From contig JAOCPU010000001.1 in NCBI GenBank assembly GCA_035772785.1, positions 806,001-870,000 on the forward strand: a stretch of DNA of 64,000 nt, read 5' to 3'. Position numbers and translations under genes: made by a program. The stretch comes from Phlebiopsis flavidoalba. Lineage: Eukaryota > Basidiomycota > Agaricomycetes > Polyporales > Phanerochaetaceae. Below the pieces are notes generated by a model, which did no database searches, had not been told where the DNA came from, and saw only the letters and a program-made list of their open reading frames with translations. Below, piece by piece: positions 1 to 10,479 of this stretch; the first letter of the stretch is position 1, and each line of letters opens with the position of its first letter.

Positions 1-3000
1 TCAAGCTCACCTAATCGGCCGTGACCGTCCAAGCTCGCCCAAATCGATCCAGGACGTAATCGAGCGACTGCACCGCCAAACTCTGCTGCCCCCAAGATTT
101 GCGCCTCCCAACACGCATCGCACGCCCCAACACGTTTTTCTCGTTAACACGCCCCACCACCCAAAGAGCCTACCGCGCGCCACCGCGATCAATGAGCCGC
201 AGCCGCCGCCAAGCACAATCGCCTCCACCGCTGATGCCCCAGCGCCACGCGCGCGAGCTCGCAACCCCTCCCAGCCCCGCACATACGCGACGCTCGCGCT
301 TTATTATCGGGCCCGTCACGCGTCCCACGCGGTGGGAGGGGCCCGCCGCGGCACCGTAGGAAAAAAAAAACACGCCGTTTCGGGACCCCCCGTTCAGGCG
401 CAGCGAGCCCTTCCGCTGCCGCGCTCGGGCGACGGAAATAGCAGGTTCTCGCGTTCAGCGGTGCGAGCGGGGCACTCTCTCTCCCCGCCTCCGACTGCGC
501 AGCCATGGCTACGGCGCGGGCCCGCCGCCGCCGCCCCGCCGCCGTGCGCCCTGGGAGGGATTCGTCGTATGGGGCGCGGAAGAACGTCCGGGCGTGGTCG
601 TCGCTGGGGCACGCACAATTACCCCCCGCATAAAAAGGCCACCATACGCTCGCGCATGCGCGTCGGAGAAACACACGAAGATTAGATAGAGCACTTCAGC
701 TCGCGCGCCATCTCGATGCGCATCGAGATCCTTCCGCTGATCCTCGCGTCGCGCCGCCGCGCAAGACGCTCGTGGTGGCGGCGGCGACGTGCGGCGCGCC
801 CGCACTCCGCGGGGCTCTGCGCGGGCGCGCGGCGTGATTAAATGCCTGTCGCCGGGACGCGTCGGCGCGCGCGCGCACGGGCAGAATCCGTCCGTTCTGT
901 TGCTCGGCAGAACCGCATGTTTATTCAGCCCTGTAGGGTATATCGCCGAGGAAACCTGGGGGGTTGTATGCCTGCAGCCGCGGAAAGTACCCTTCGACAA
1001 TATGGAGTGCCCGCCAATGTGTGCAATACACTCGCCTTAAGTCGCACACGACGGACGAAGAGCCGCGGGCGGGAAAGCAGCTGCGGCGTCGTAGAATGGG
1101 GCGCGGTCGGGCATCGCTGCTTGGCCAACAGCAGATGGATGCAGATAAGATGGCGGCCGTCGCCCGCGCAGCGCGCGACGGGGCCCTCGCGGCTTCGCGG
1201 AATGGCCGCCCACAGCCTTTCGCGATGCGCGACGCGCGCAGACGGACGCGTGTTTGAAGACCGACGGGGAGTGACCGCCTCCATTTTGTTCTACGGCGTG
1301 GCGCCAGGACTTGCACCGCAGAAGGGCATCCATCTCCCATCCGTCGTCGGACGCGCATCTAAGCTTCAACGGATCCCTCCGCGACACCCTCCACGAGGGT
1401 CTATTTAACTGGCTTACGCAGGCTCGGTGCGTCCGCCGTGACAGATGCGGCATTTATCATGCTTATGCAGGCGGGTCTGGTCGCGGGGCCTGCGAACCGC
1501 AGAAAGGACCCCTGCGGTAATTTCCAACGGGCCTTGGTGTGTGTGTGCTGCCCCCACTGCCAATTCATTCAAATTTTTTTTAACTGAACGCATCTGTTTA
1601 ACAGAAGAAGACGTTGCGAGATCAGCTGTATCAGACGGCGTGGGGGTGTCGATGACGCGTGCTGGGGCCCGCCGCTGTAGCTCGTCTCCCAAGGGCAAAG
1701 TTCCTGACCCTCAGTCATATCCCTCGAGGGTCGTGACCCTCAGTCATGGAGGTCGTGACCCTCAGTAATACTCATCGTGACCTCCGCTGAAAACCGTGAC
1801 CTGCGAAGCACCATTCCACTCAGCAAACCGCATAAGCACACCGAGCCCAGCGCACACATGACGGGGCGAGAAGGCGGCGCGAGCATATGGTGCCCGCGCC
1901 GCTTATCGCCCGCACGGCCAGTGCGTTGCAGCGAGCCCATTCGAAATCGACGTCAAAACGCGTAGCGTGGATTTGTTTCGCAACACCCGGGGGCCCTTCG
2001 CGGGGAAGGCCCAGGGCACCCGCGGAGGCGAGAAAGCTACACGCTAAGCTTTGCTACAAATGCAGTCTGGGGCGTCGCTCCCACGTTAGCAAGGGGGAGG
2101 GGGACGCAGGATTTGTATTTTGCAACGTTTATTAGACACCATTGATGCCCGCAGCCCGCAGCGGGATCGCGATTGCAGCAGGGGACGGACTGTGTACCGC
2201 TTGGGAATATATTGAGGAGGAAAAAAACGCGCAAGATGAAGTGCTTCGATGTGTGTTGCGCCGCTGGGGACCGCGGTGGTGCGCGGGGGCCGTATTGGGC
2301 AGACGCGGATTCTGCGCCCGCGTGGCGCAGGCGGAGGGAAAGGGCGAGCGCACGCCGCCTGGACGAAGCAGAGAAAAGAGGCGGGGATGACGCAGCTGCT
2401 GGTGTTGCTAGGGATGTGGGACGCAGTGCCTTTTTCGCGTCCGGGCGTGCGACGCGGAATAGGCGCGTCGCCGCCCTGTGTCTGTGATCTGCGGCGAACT
2501 TGAGGGGAGGGGGACTGAAATGATGGCGCGTACGCGGTGCGTGCGTGCGTGCGTTCGTTCGCCGCGATGCTCGCAAAGTGCAGTTAGGGCAGAAGGATGG
2601 AAAGGAAAGGGCGAAACGCGTAGGTGCGGCCCGCCGTCGCGCTGCGCAGAGGCCAGGAACGAGCGCGCTGGCGGTGTCCGACCATCGTGGAGCCCGCGGT
2701 GCTGCTGAAACGCAAAGCGGACGCGCCTGCTGGGGCCCGTGGGGGCGAGCCCAGTAATGCGTCCTCACGGCATGATACGAAATACTTACGACACACCCTT
2801 CTATCAGATCTTTTCATTTCGCGCGGGGCGTATGCGTATGGCGTATGTGCTCTGCGCGATGTTAAGCCCTGCGTGTATGTTGCGGTAGGCCCCCGCATAT
2901 ACGCGGCCGGAGTGGTCGCAGGCTGGGGGCGCACACCGCTGCGGATCGTTCTGCGCCACAGATCAGGCGAGCCGTGACGCGCCGTTCCGGGCGAGCAGAC

Positions 3001-4957
3001 ATTGCGACGAGTGTGTGAAGATTGTGTCAATGCTGGTGGGGCACAATGCGATGTATCACGCACCGTTCGTGCCCCGTTCACACGAAAGGCAACTACATAA
3101 TGTCCTTGTGCATGTCGCGCCATGTCATAGCAATACGCCCCTGGCGGATGCGGCTTGGGCTCACCGTCAATCATGGCAGATGACTGCAGCCCGAAAACGC
3201 ATCAGGGGAATGGCGTGCCCGTCCTCGCAGGACCGAGCGCGGTCGCAGCCCGGGCTAATAGTCTAAACTATTGAAATGATGCCCGTGCCCGCCGTCGTGT
3301 CCTCGCGCGCCCGCACCTCCCCAGAGCGCGGGCGGGCGGACGGGTCGTGGAATCGGGGACGCGCTTCTCCGATTGTCCCTCTGCCCGAGCCGTTCTCAGC
3401 CCGTCTGAGAAAAGGCGAGAAGGAAAATGCGAGCGTACGCCGGACGAACCGTTTGGGTTTCTGGATGCAGCCCACGAGGAGCGCGCCTGGCCAGCGGGGG
3501 CGCCACCGGAGGGACGCATCGCTGGTGCGATCACGATGGCAGGAATGCACTGCCGTTCTGCTGCTGCTATGCACGCCCGGGAGTGCTCGCCGGGGGGCCA
3601 CGCAGGAGCCAATCGCGTGCGGTGTTCCACCGTCGTCCGCAGAGGTTCTGACCCGTGAAGATCAGGGTGACGAGGGCCTGAAAGAGTTGCGAACCTTGAC
3701 CGACGACGCAGAATCGCGGGCCTGGAAGGACGATTACTCACACTGGCGGAAATAGTGGTTCGTAGGAAGAACACGGATTAGGCTTGGGAACGAGCGGAGT
3801 GGGCTGCGATTTGAAAACATATAAGAGTTTGGCCCGAGGTGGCACCACGGGCAATAGCAGTGTGCCAGGCTGCGAGGGATTCGAGAAGACGACGCGACGA
3901 GGAAGGACACTGCTGCTATCGACACTGTGCACGCGCAGAGGGCAGCGCAGATCCCACCGTCATGTCGCGGTGATGGCCCGGAGAGGGCACCGCTATCGCA
4001 GTGTGTGGTCGAAATGGAGGAGGCGCTGTTGATAGACGCAGCGCGTGGCGCAACGTTGTGGCGCACGATCTCGGGGACTGGGGGACGTGCCTTACGGGCT
4101 CGCGTCGCGGACAGACGTGGCAGGGCTTGTGTGCGGCTGCTTCCCACGCGAGGGGTGCGCACCGCCGACGGTGGTGCGGAACGCGAGGCTGTGTCAGCCC
4201 CAGCGGCAGAGGATTAGAGAGCGTTCGTGCCTTTTCGCGGGCGGCCCGCGAGCCAATCGAGGCGCGCCAGCTTCCTGCTCGCGGGTCACCCGAGACGAAA
4301 AACTCGCCGCGGCCCACACCCGTCAGGGTGCCAGCGTGAGAATGTGCCGTCCCAATGGCCGCCCCGCGGGTCGACCCGGCGAGTCGGCCCGCGTCGGACT
4401 CGCCGCGTCGGAAGTGCCGTCACGCGCGTTGCGTACGCGGGCGGCGGCGGCGGCGGCGTGCGGGCGCGGCCGCCGGGCCCAGATCCCGCGCGATCGCCTG
4501 CGCCAAGGCCTGGCGCCGCCCGCGTGACCCAGTGCGGGGAATAGCGCCGTGTGACCGTGCGTGACGGCGCAATGCAATGCGGGGAAAGTGACCGTGACGC
4601 CGGTGGGAGAGGGTCGTTTCCCAGGTGCACCCTCGTGTGCAGTTGGACCCTTCCTGCCAACCAGAGCCTGTTCGCAGCACCGTCGCTGCTCAGCGACAGC
4701 CATCTCTGATTCCAAGTTCACATAGTCCTGCCGGCCTCCGTATTTTGGGTAGTCCGTTCACAGTACGTTCGGCAGCTCCTCTATTGGCTATTCACGCACA
4801 GCTCATCCCAATCCAGCCGCACAGAACTCTCGACATCCTCCAATTTTGCCTATTTGCCCCGCCGCAAACTAAAAACAAGCCCCGCCAGTCGCCAGCGGAT
4901 CTTTTGCTCGCAAGTCCTAACCCCTCCCGCTCTCCGTCACACGCACTCACACTGACC
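1..4957. other. GC-rich stretch with no supported gene
   Basis: This stretch is very rich in G and C and is open in several frames on both strands at once, as stop-poor DNA of this composition usually is. The long frames (for example 2037-2768 on the minus strand) are Arg/Ala/Pro-rich, have no recognisable motif and no consistent intron pattern, so I do not call them. The last 200-300 bases are presumably the promoter and leader of the regulator that starts at 4958; an ATTGG (inverted CCAAT box) lies near 4783. A short A/T-rich TATA-like site (cataaaaagg) lies near 629. A small direct repeat at 1703-1790 is listed separately. Confidence 0.5.
1703..1790. repeat. short imperfect direct repeats (GTGACCCTCAGTCAT)
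   Basis: Three close copies of a 15-17 base word, (tc)gtgaccctcagt(c/a)at, begin near 1703, 1731 and 1753, and shortened copies (cgtgacct) follow near 1776 and 1795. Spacing is 22-28 bases, so this is a spaced cluster and not a head-to-tail satellite. It sits in a gene-free stretch about 3.2 kb before the Zn2Cys6 regulator. It could be a cluster of protein-binding sites or a degraded minisatellite; nothing in the sequence decides between these. Confidence 0.55.
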
Positions 4958-7900
4958 ATGGCGCGTTCGCCTGTAGCCTACGCCCAGTCCCAGTACTACA
5001 TGCCCTCGCCCCGCGAGGAGTCCCCCTACTCGTCCTCGCCCATCGTCCTCCACCACCCCCACCCCGTCGCCCACCACATGCAGCCCCCAGCCGCCGCCCG
5101 CACCACGAGTCGATCCCATTGACCCCGCGCTGTCCATGTATCCCAAACGCCTTAACTACCCCTTTCAGCCGCACCCGCCCCCGCCGATGGCCCAGACACC
5201 TCATGACCGCCAGCCTCTCCTCGCCGTCGTCCCACAGGGCCCGAGACCATGGGCACCCCGCCGATGGAGCAGTACCAGCTGCACGCCATGAACCCCAAAC
5301 GGCAAAGCGCCCCTCCTCGTCCATGACCGACGACAGCCGGAAAAAGTCGCGCAAGGACGGACGACGGAGGAGGGGCCCGAGCGGCGGCCTCGACAAGGAG
5401 GAGGTCAAGGCCAAGCCCACGCGCGGCTCCCGGTCCGTCGCCGTTTTGCATGTCTCAGTTGCCGCCGCCGCTGACACGCCCCGCAGGGCCTGCACCGTGT
5501 GCCGCCGGCTGCTGAAGATGAAAGTGCGCGTCGCGCGCCGAGCACGGCCCGACCGTGTGCAAGCGGGTGCCAGACGGGAACCACGAGTGCATCCTGTCGT
5601 CAGAGGAGAGCAACCGCGGGAGCTAGCGGTATCGACCAAGTGCGCGCCTGCCACCGCCCGCGTCCGCGCGCCGTGTAAACCCACTGACGCACAGCGCCCC
5701 AGGAAGCACGAGATCCTCACGCGCAGCACCTCCCGCAAGATGGAGCGGCACGCTCGACACCGTCGCTGCGCTCGCTCGGCAACCCGAGCATCGCGTCCGG
5801 TCAATGATATTCCGCTTCGCCGTCGCCCGCGGCCCCGCCGCGCCCGCGCACCCGCTCTCGCGACGCCGTCCGCCGCCCGAGAGAGCCCGTGCTCCCCGCG
5901 GCGCAGCACGGGCACGCCGCGCACGGCTCGCGAAGCTGAATAGTCTGACCGGACAACACGCTCTAAACCCGCTCGGCTGCTCGGCGGAGGGCGAGCCTCC
6001 GCGAACCGGCCCGCGCGCAGGCAGGGCTCCCCCGTCGCGCGCCGAGAGCCGCGGGGCGGCGTTGCGGGACGGGCAGACGCGGCTCGGCGTCGCGAGCAAA
6101 GTTCGTCGTACTTCAAGCCCGGTACGTTGCGATTTACTGAGTGAGGCACAGCGCGAGGGGCGCTGACGCGGCGCAGGGCCGATGACGGATTCTGCCGCTG
6201 CGGCGGACCTGGTTATCGAGCGGCAGGTGCAGCCGGAGATAGCTGAGCTTTGTCAGCACGGAGGAGGTCGTCGCCGCTGTCAAGATCTACTTTGAGAACA
6301 TGAATGTATGTGCTGTCGGCAAGCATCAGATGGTGAGCGGGCTGACGGAGTGCGCATGCCAGTTCCAGAGCAACTGCCTGACCCGAGCTTTCACACGCAC
6401 GTTCGCTCGTGTGCTCGCCCCCCCCCCCCCCCCCCTCCTCGCCGTTACCCTCCTCACCACGAGCACGTCGCCCTTTCGCTTTCCCTCCCACGCGTGCATA
6501 TGACAACCTTTTTAATTAGTCAATGTGCGGTCGCGTCGCGGTTCTACGCCGCGCGCCCGGAGCTGTCGACGGCAAGCTCTCGGAGACTCGCGCGCAAGCT
6601 CGCGTTCAGAGCGTCCCCGCGCGAAGGGATACAAGTCCGTCCGAGGCGTCCACCGTCCAGGCGTACCTAAACTAGAGGTCAAACACCCTCTGTGGGCTGC
6701 GGCACCCCGTCGAGCGATTACGAGCAGGATTCCGACCAGCTGGATGCTGTCTCGGCCCTCTGTTCATGGCTATCAGGTTCTGCTTGCTTCCTTCCCTTCC
6801 TCTAGTTCCCCACCCTCCTCACTCCTCCTTCGCTTAACCTCCCGCGGGCGGAAGACGCCTCCCGGCCGCCTCTGAACACGCCACGCGAGTGACCAATGCG
6901 CAGCGGTACTGATTGGCGCGCTGTATAGGATGGCGGACTTAATGGACATGAACCTGCAACCGGCCGCACTGCGGCGAGCAGCGCGGACACGGCGGCCAGG
7001 GGGCGCCGGCGCGAGCGCGAGGTGCGCAACCGCGATTGAGCGGACGTGGATCCGTCGGTTCTGCTCGACCGGGAGCTTTAGCGCGCAGATGGGCAAGCCC
7101 GTAACACGATCAAGGGAAGAGTGCGTGCATAGTGAATTTGTTTTTGTTTTTGGGGGGAAGGTCTGATTGGGCGTAGTTTGTATTATTAAGGAATGCGTCG
7201 CAGTGGTGTCGCAGCGACCCGAATGCGATTCCCTAGGATTTGTGCACTTGCTGCGTTATGCGGTGGCGTTTGATTTACGCACTTCGATGTTGCTTGTCGT
7301 TCCGCACAGATCGTGTCCGCAACCACTCGCCCACAATCTATGCGACCCTGGCAGCGCATCCACTGGACGGGCGAGCTTCCCTGGACCTGCCGTACTCGGG
7401 GACAGCCTCGCCGTCGGGCCTGCAAATGGAACCGACTACCTGCTCGTCGAATCACGACGATGGAGACGCAGATCTTCGCGTGGCAGCACGAGTGGGCGGG
7501 GCGCGTGCTATCGGGTGCGACGAGCGGATGGGCGCGCACGAAATCGTGCAGTACCGCGGCTCGCGGCCAAGTCTTTCTTCAACTACGCGATGCTCATCGT
7601 GAACTCGTTTGGGCTGCATGAATCGCGCTCGAGCGCTCGGCGGTCGACATTGGCCATTTCTTTGCGCGGTGTTATTCGAGCGCAGGCTCGTCGCGTGTGC
7701 GACGGTGCTCCGCGACGAGATCGGCCCGCAGGGGTACCTCCGTATGCGACGGGACTCGACGTACGTCATGGCGTTCGTACGCGGTGCTCAGCCTGCTCAA
7801 GGTGCGTGCGCCCCGCGTTCCCCTGCGTGGGGTGTGTTTGCTGAGGCGGCGGGTGACAGCTGCTGCGAGGGCGCCCCGAGTTCAAGATCTTCCTCGACCA

Positions 7901-8551
7901 CGAGTCCAAGGGTTCGTCGCGATCGTGACCGACGTCGCAGACGCGCTCGAGCACGCGACCGTCGGGCAGATGCACACCCGCGCTCTACAGCTGCTTCCGG
8001 CTCTACAGCTGCTTCCTCCGCGCGCTCGTCTCCGCCAAGACCGAGCCGCCGTCGTCCTCTCCTCCGACCCCTCCTCCTCTGCCTCCGCTGCTACCGACAA
8101 TGCGCACGCGCAGGGCAGCGGCTGTGGCGGCGCGCAGGAGAGCCAGGTGCAGGACGCGCTGGCGGAGTTCCAGTTTGCGAGCGAGATGGGGCCCGTGGCG
8201 GACATGTCGACGTTCCCGCCGACGATGGCCCCTTTCGCGCCCCCGAGGACAGCGACGGGATGCTCACGATGGACAACAGCATCCTGAGCTCCGGCTTCTG
8301 GGACAGCGTGCTCGTCCCTGGTGCGTCTCTTCCCACTCCCTCCTTTCATTGAGTGGAAGGCTGACGAGTGAATAGGGTACTCGAACACGATGGAGGGTCT
8401 CAGTGGCGGGTTCGTGTATGGCGCGGGCGGGGGAGCGGGCTCATTACGCCGCATTACGGCGCGTTCGCCGCTGCCCTCGGGGTTCAGCACGCCCGCGCAC
8501 GCGAAGATGGCGCTCGACCTGACGCAGCAGAAGATCGACGGGGCGTTTTGA
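4958..8551 (+). CDS. Zn2Cys6 fungal transcription factor with Fungal_trans domain (frame-broken)
   Basis: A fungal zinc-cluster activator or repressor of unknown target, acting in the nucleus. The start is ATG 4958 in good context (ccatgg); the first exon reads MARSPVAYAQSQYYMPSP and is Pro/Ser-rich and disordered. An intron of about 53 bases (GT near 5433, cgcag at 5485) precedes the DNA-binding domain, which opens with ACTVCR at about 5489. The remaining cysteines (contexts CKR, CQ, HECIL) are visible only by changing frame several times up to about 5620. The middle homology region (PF04082) runs from about 6200 to 7800; recognisable pieces are ERQVQPEIAEL, ASRFYAARPEL, MADLMDMNLQPAALRRA (6930), AQMGKPVT and FFNYAMLIVNSFGL (7570). 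The C-terminal piece ends LDLTQQKIDGAF with TGA at 8549-8551. At least a dozen single-base frame changes interrupt the gene, and an 18-base C run lies inside it at 6418. The zinc cluster and middle homology region make the family secure; the target is unknown. Confidence 0.85.
6418..6435. repeat. C(18) homopolymer inside the regulator gene
   Basis: Eighteen consecutive C, flanked by other CT-rich sequence. It lies between two pieces of the Fungal_trans domain, probably in an intron or where sequence quality fails. Its length is unreliable. Confidence 0.7.
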
Positions 8552-9299
8552 CGCCGCGTGAGCCCGTTCATAAATCTAACGCAAAGTATGAAAGAACGAA
8601 AGAGGGCGTGACCCGCGCGTCGGTTTTTTTTTTATTGGTTTGCGGGGATTTGGTCTACCATAGTTGTATCACTAACACACATGCTGTACGTTTCTGGCCA
8701 TGTATCTAACCTAGTTTACATACCGTATGTCTGTATGGAACGTACTTAGGGCGCGTTGTAATAATCACACACACTCCATTCGCTCCTGGGCACGTACCGA
8801 TCGCGATCGCGATGAGACGCGGCTGATGGCAGTGTGCCGCATATAGACGTCGTGGGCGCCCCGTGGTGGCGCGCGGCGGCCGTCCCTGGCGAAAGTGATC
8901 CGGGGCCGGAGTCGGAGCGGGTGCCAGTGCTGCCAGTGGCGACACAGCGTCCGTTGCGCCAAACTTTGTGCTAGACTTGCCGCGAACATCGAAGATTGGA
9001 GCGGGGCGTCGCGCTGGTGGCGGAGGGCGCGCCGCGGGAGCAGTACCCGCAGCGTCTGTTGTCGTGTCTCGGAGGGCGCATCCTGGCGCATCATTGTTTC
9101 AGCGTTGGTCTCGCGAGCGCGTTCCTGGGGAGCACGGGCAACACAACAAGTCGGGGCTGAGTCAGAGACGGTGTCGAGTTGTTGTATTTAGGCTAGGGCT
9201 TGATAGCCTCTCGCACCACCTCTCCATCTTTTCCAACAAACGACCGCCACCACTCGCACCACTGTCACCTGTCGCTCCTTTCATCTTGTCTCTGCAACA
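8552..9299. other. intergenic spacer between the regulator and the GPI-protein gene
   Basis: About 750 bases without a supported gene. The part after 8552 contains A/T-rich 3'-end-like sequence (a T run at about 8625-8634). The last 100 bases before the next start are rich in CT and CAC, typical of a fungal core promoter and leader. Confidence 0.5.
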
Positions 9300-10082
9300 A
9301 TGTTCGACACGCACACGCTCGCATTGGCCGGCGCGGCGCTCCTCGCAGGCGGTACGTGCCACGCCGCCCCCATCTTCCCGCGAGCGGACTGACAGACCCG
9401 CGCCGCCCTTCGCCCAGGCACCCTCGCGCAGACGACGCTCTACATCCCCGGCGCCGACCCGCAGCCGCTCACAGCCGACGTGCTGGGCGTGGGGCCCGAC
9501 GGCGCGACGACGTGGCTCCTAGGCCCCGGCGTGTCCAGCGGCACGCTCGAGCGGGACGTCGGCATCCCCGGCCCAGGTACTCCTTCCCTCCCCCCTCCCA
9601 AGTTCTTACACTCACATGGAGCCCCAGCGACGCTCGTCGAGGGCCCGAGCACGGCGCACCTGATATTCAGCCTCCCCGCCGCGGGCCTCGCGCTCGACGA
9701 GAGCTGCGCGCTCGCAGACGGCGTCGCGTCGTGCGTCGTCGTCGTCGCCACCGGCACAGACGGCGCGCCCATCACCGTCACCACCACCGAGGCCGTCGCG
9801 CCGTTCACCGTCCAGGGCGCGCGGCGGCGGCGCGGCGCGGGCCCCACGTCGTCTGGCGCGGCGGCGGGGGGTCCTGACCCCCTCTGCTGGGTCGGGCGCG
9901 GGCGCGTCTGGGGCGTCCCAGACCCGCTGGGGTCGACGGGGGCTGCTAGCTCGCCTTCTGGGTCGTCTAGCAGTACCGCTGTTGCGGCGCCCACGAAGAC
10001 GGAGAATGGGGTCGCGAGGATGGAGGCCGGTGGGGTGGCGTCCGTGTTTGCGGCTGCGATGGCTCTCGTTGCACTTCTGTAG
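9300..10082 (+). CDS. small secreted GPI-anchored Ser/Ala-rich protein
   Basis: A cell-surface protein of a type common in basidiomycetes; its biochemical role is unknown. The start is ATG 9300 (caacaATG). Exon 1 encodes the beginning of a signal peptide (MFDTHTLALAGAALLAG). Intron 1 is 9352-9417 (gtacgt to cccag) and intron 2 is 9577-9627 (gtactc to ccccag), both phase-consistent. The mature part starts near TLAQTTLYIPGADPQPL, has one tight Cys pair (ESCALADGVASCVV), then a Ser/Thr/Ala-rich linker, and ends in a hydrophobic tail (SVFAAAMALVALL) with TAG at 10080-10082, typical of a GPI signal. Intron 2 is 51 bases and open, so retention would keep the frame. Within 9820-9940 a neighbouring frame gives a more typical linker (TPSAGSGAGASGASQT), so two compensating indels may be present. 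Otherwise this is the cleanest gene in the window. Confidence 0.85.
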
Positions 10083-10479
10083 AAGCTCACCTCGTAGCTA
10101 GTGTCGTGCTTGTTTTCTCTCTCTCTCCTTTGTCGTCGTGGGCCGTATGTGCTGGTTCTGTGTCTTGGGTCTCTGTGAATAAAACGCCGCATGGCGCCAA
10201 GCGCGGTGGCGTGACACGGACGCCCGTTATGATTGTGACACGAGCGCGTTTTGTCGTGCGACGTGACAGCGACCTTGTACAACGCGATCCTGCGGGGACT
10301 ACGAGCAGACGACCCCTCACGCGACGTGCACCCTCTCCGCACCCTCTCACTCCTCATCTCGATTTTCTGCTTTATCTTCCTACTGAACTGCTTACCCCCA
10401 CCTCCCCCGTTCTTCGCCCCGCCCCAACCTCCCGTTCGACGCAGACCACACATCGCTACGTCTACACACCCTATGGTGA
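10083..10479. other. intergenic spacer
   Basis: Contains the presumed 3' end of the GPI-protein gene (gaataaa near 10177, an AATAAA poly(A) signal) followed by CT-rich leader-like sequence (10320-10440). No supported gene. Confidence 0.45.

Noticed and set aside
2249..2503. Arg-rich overlapping plus frames near 2.2-2.7 kb as a basic protein gene
   Set aside because: Three frames are open at once with similar composition and there is no splice or start evidence.
2037..2768. 243-codon minus-strand frame in the GC-rich left end
   Set aside because: Composition-driven: rich in Arg, Ala, Pro and Ser, no motif, and similar-length frames exist on the other strand.
4947..6149. 400-codon open frame on the minus strand
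   Set aside because: It is Arg/Ala-rich and lies opposite the Zn2Cys6 regulator. GC-rich DNA gives stop-poor antisense frames; the plus strand carries the recognisable domain and the intron signals.
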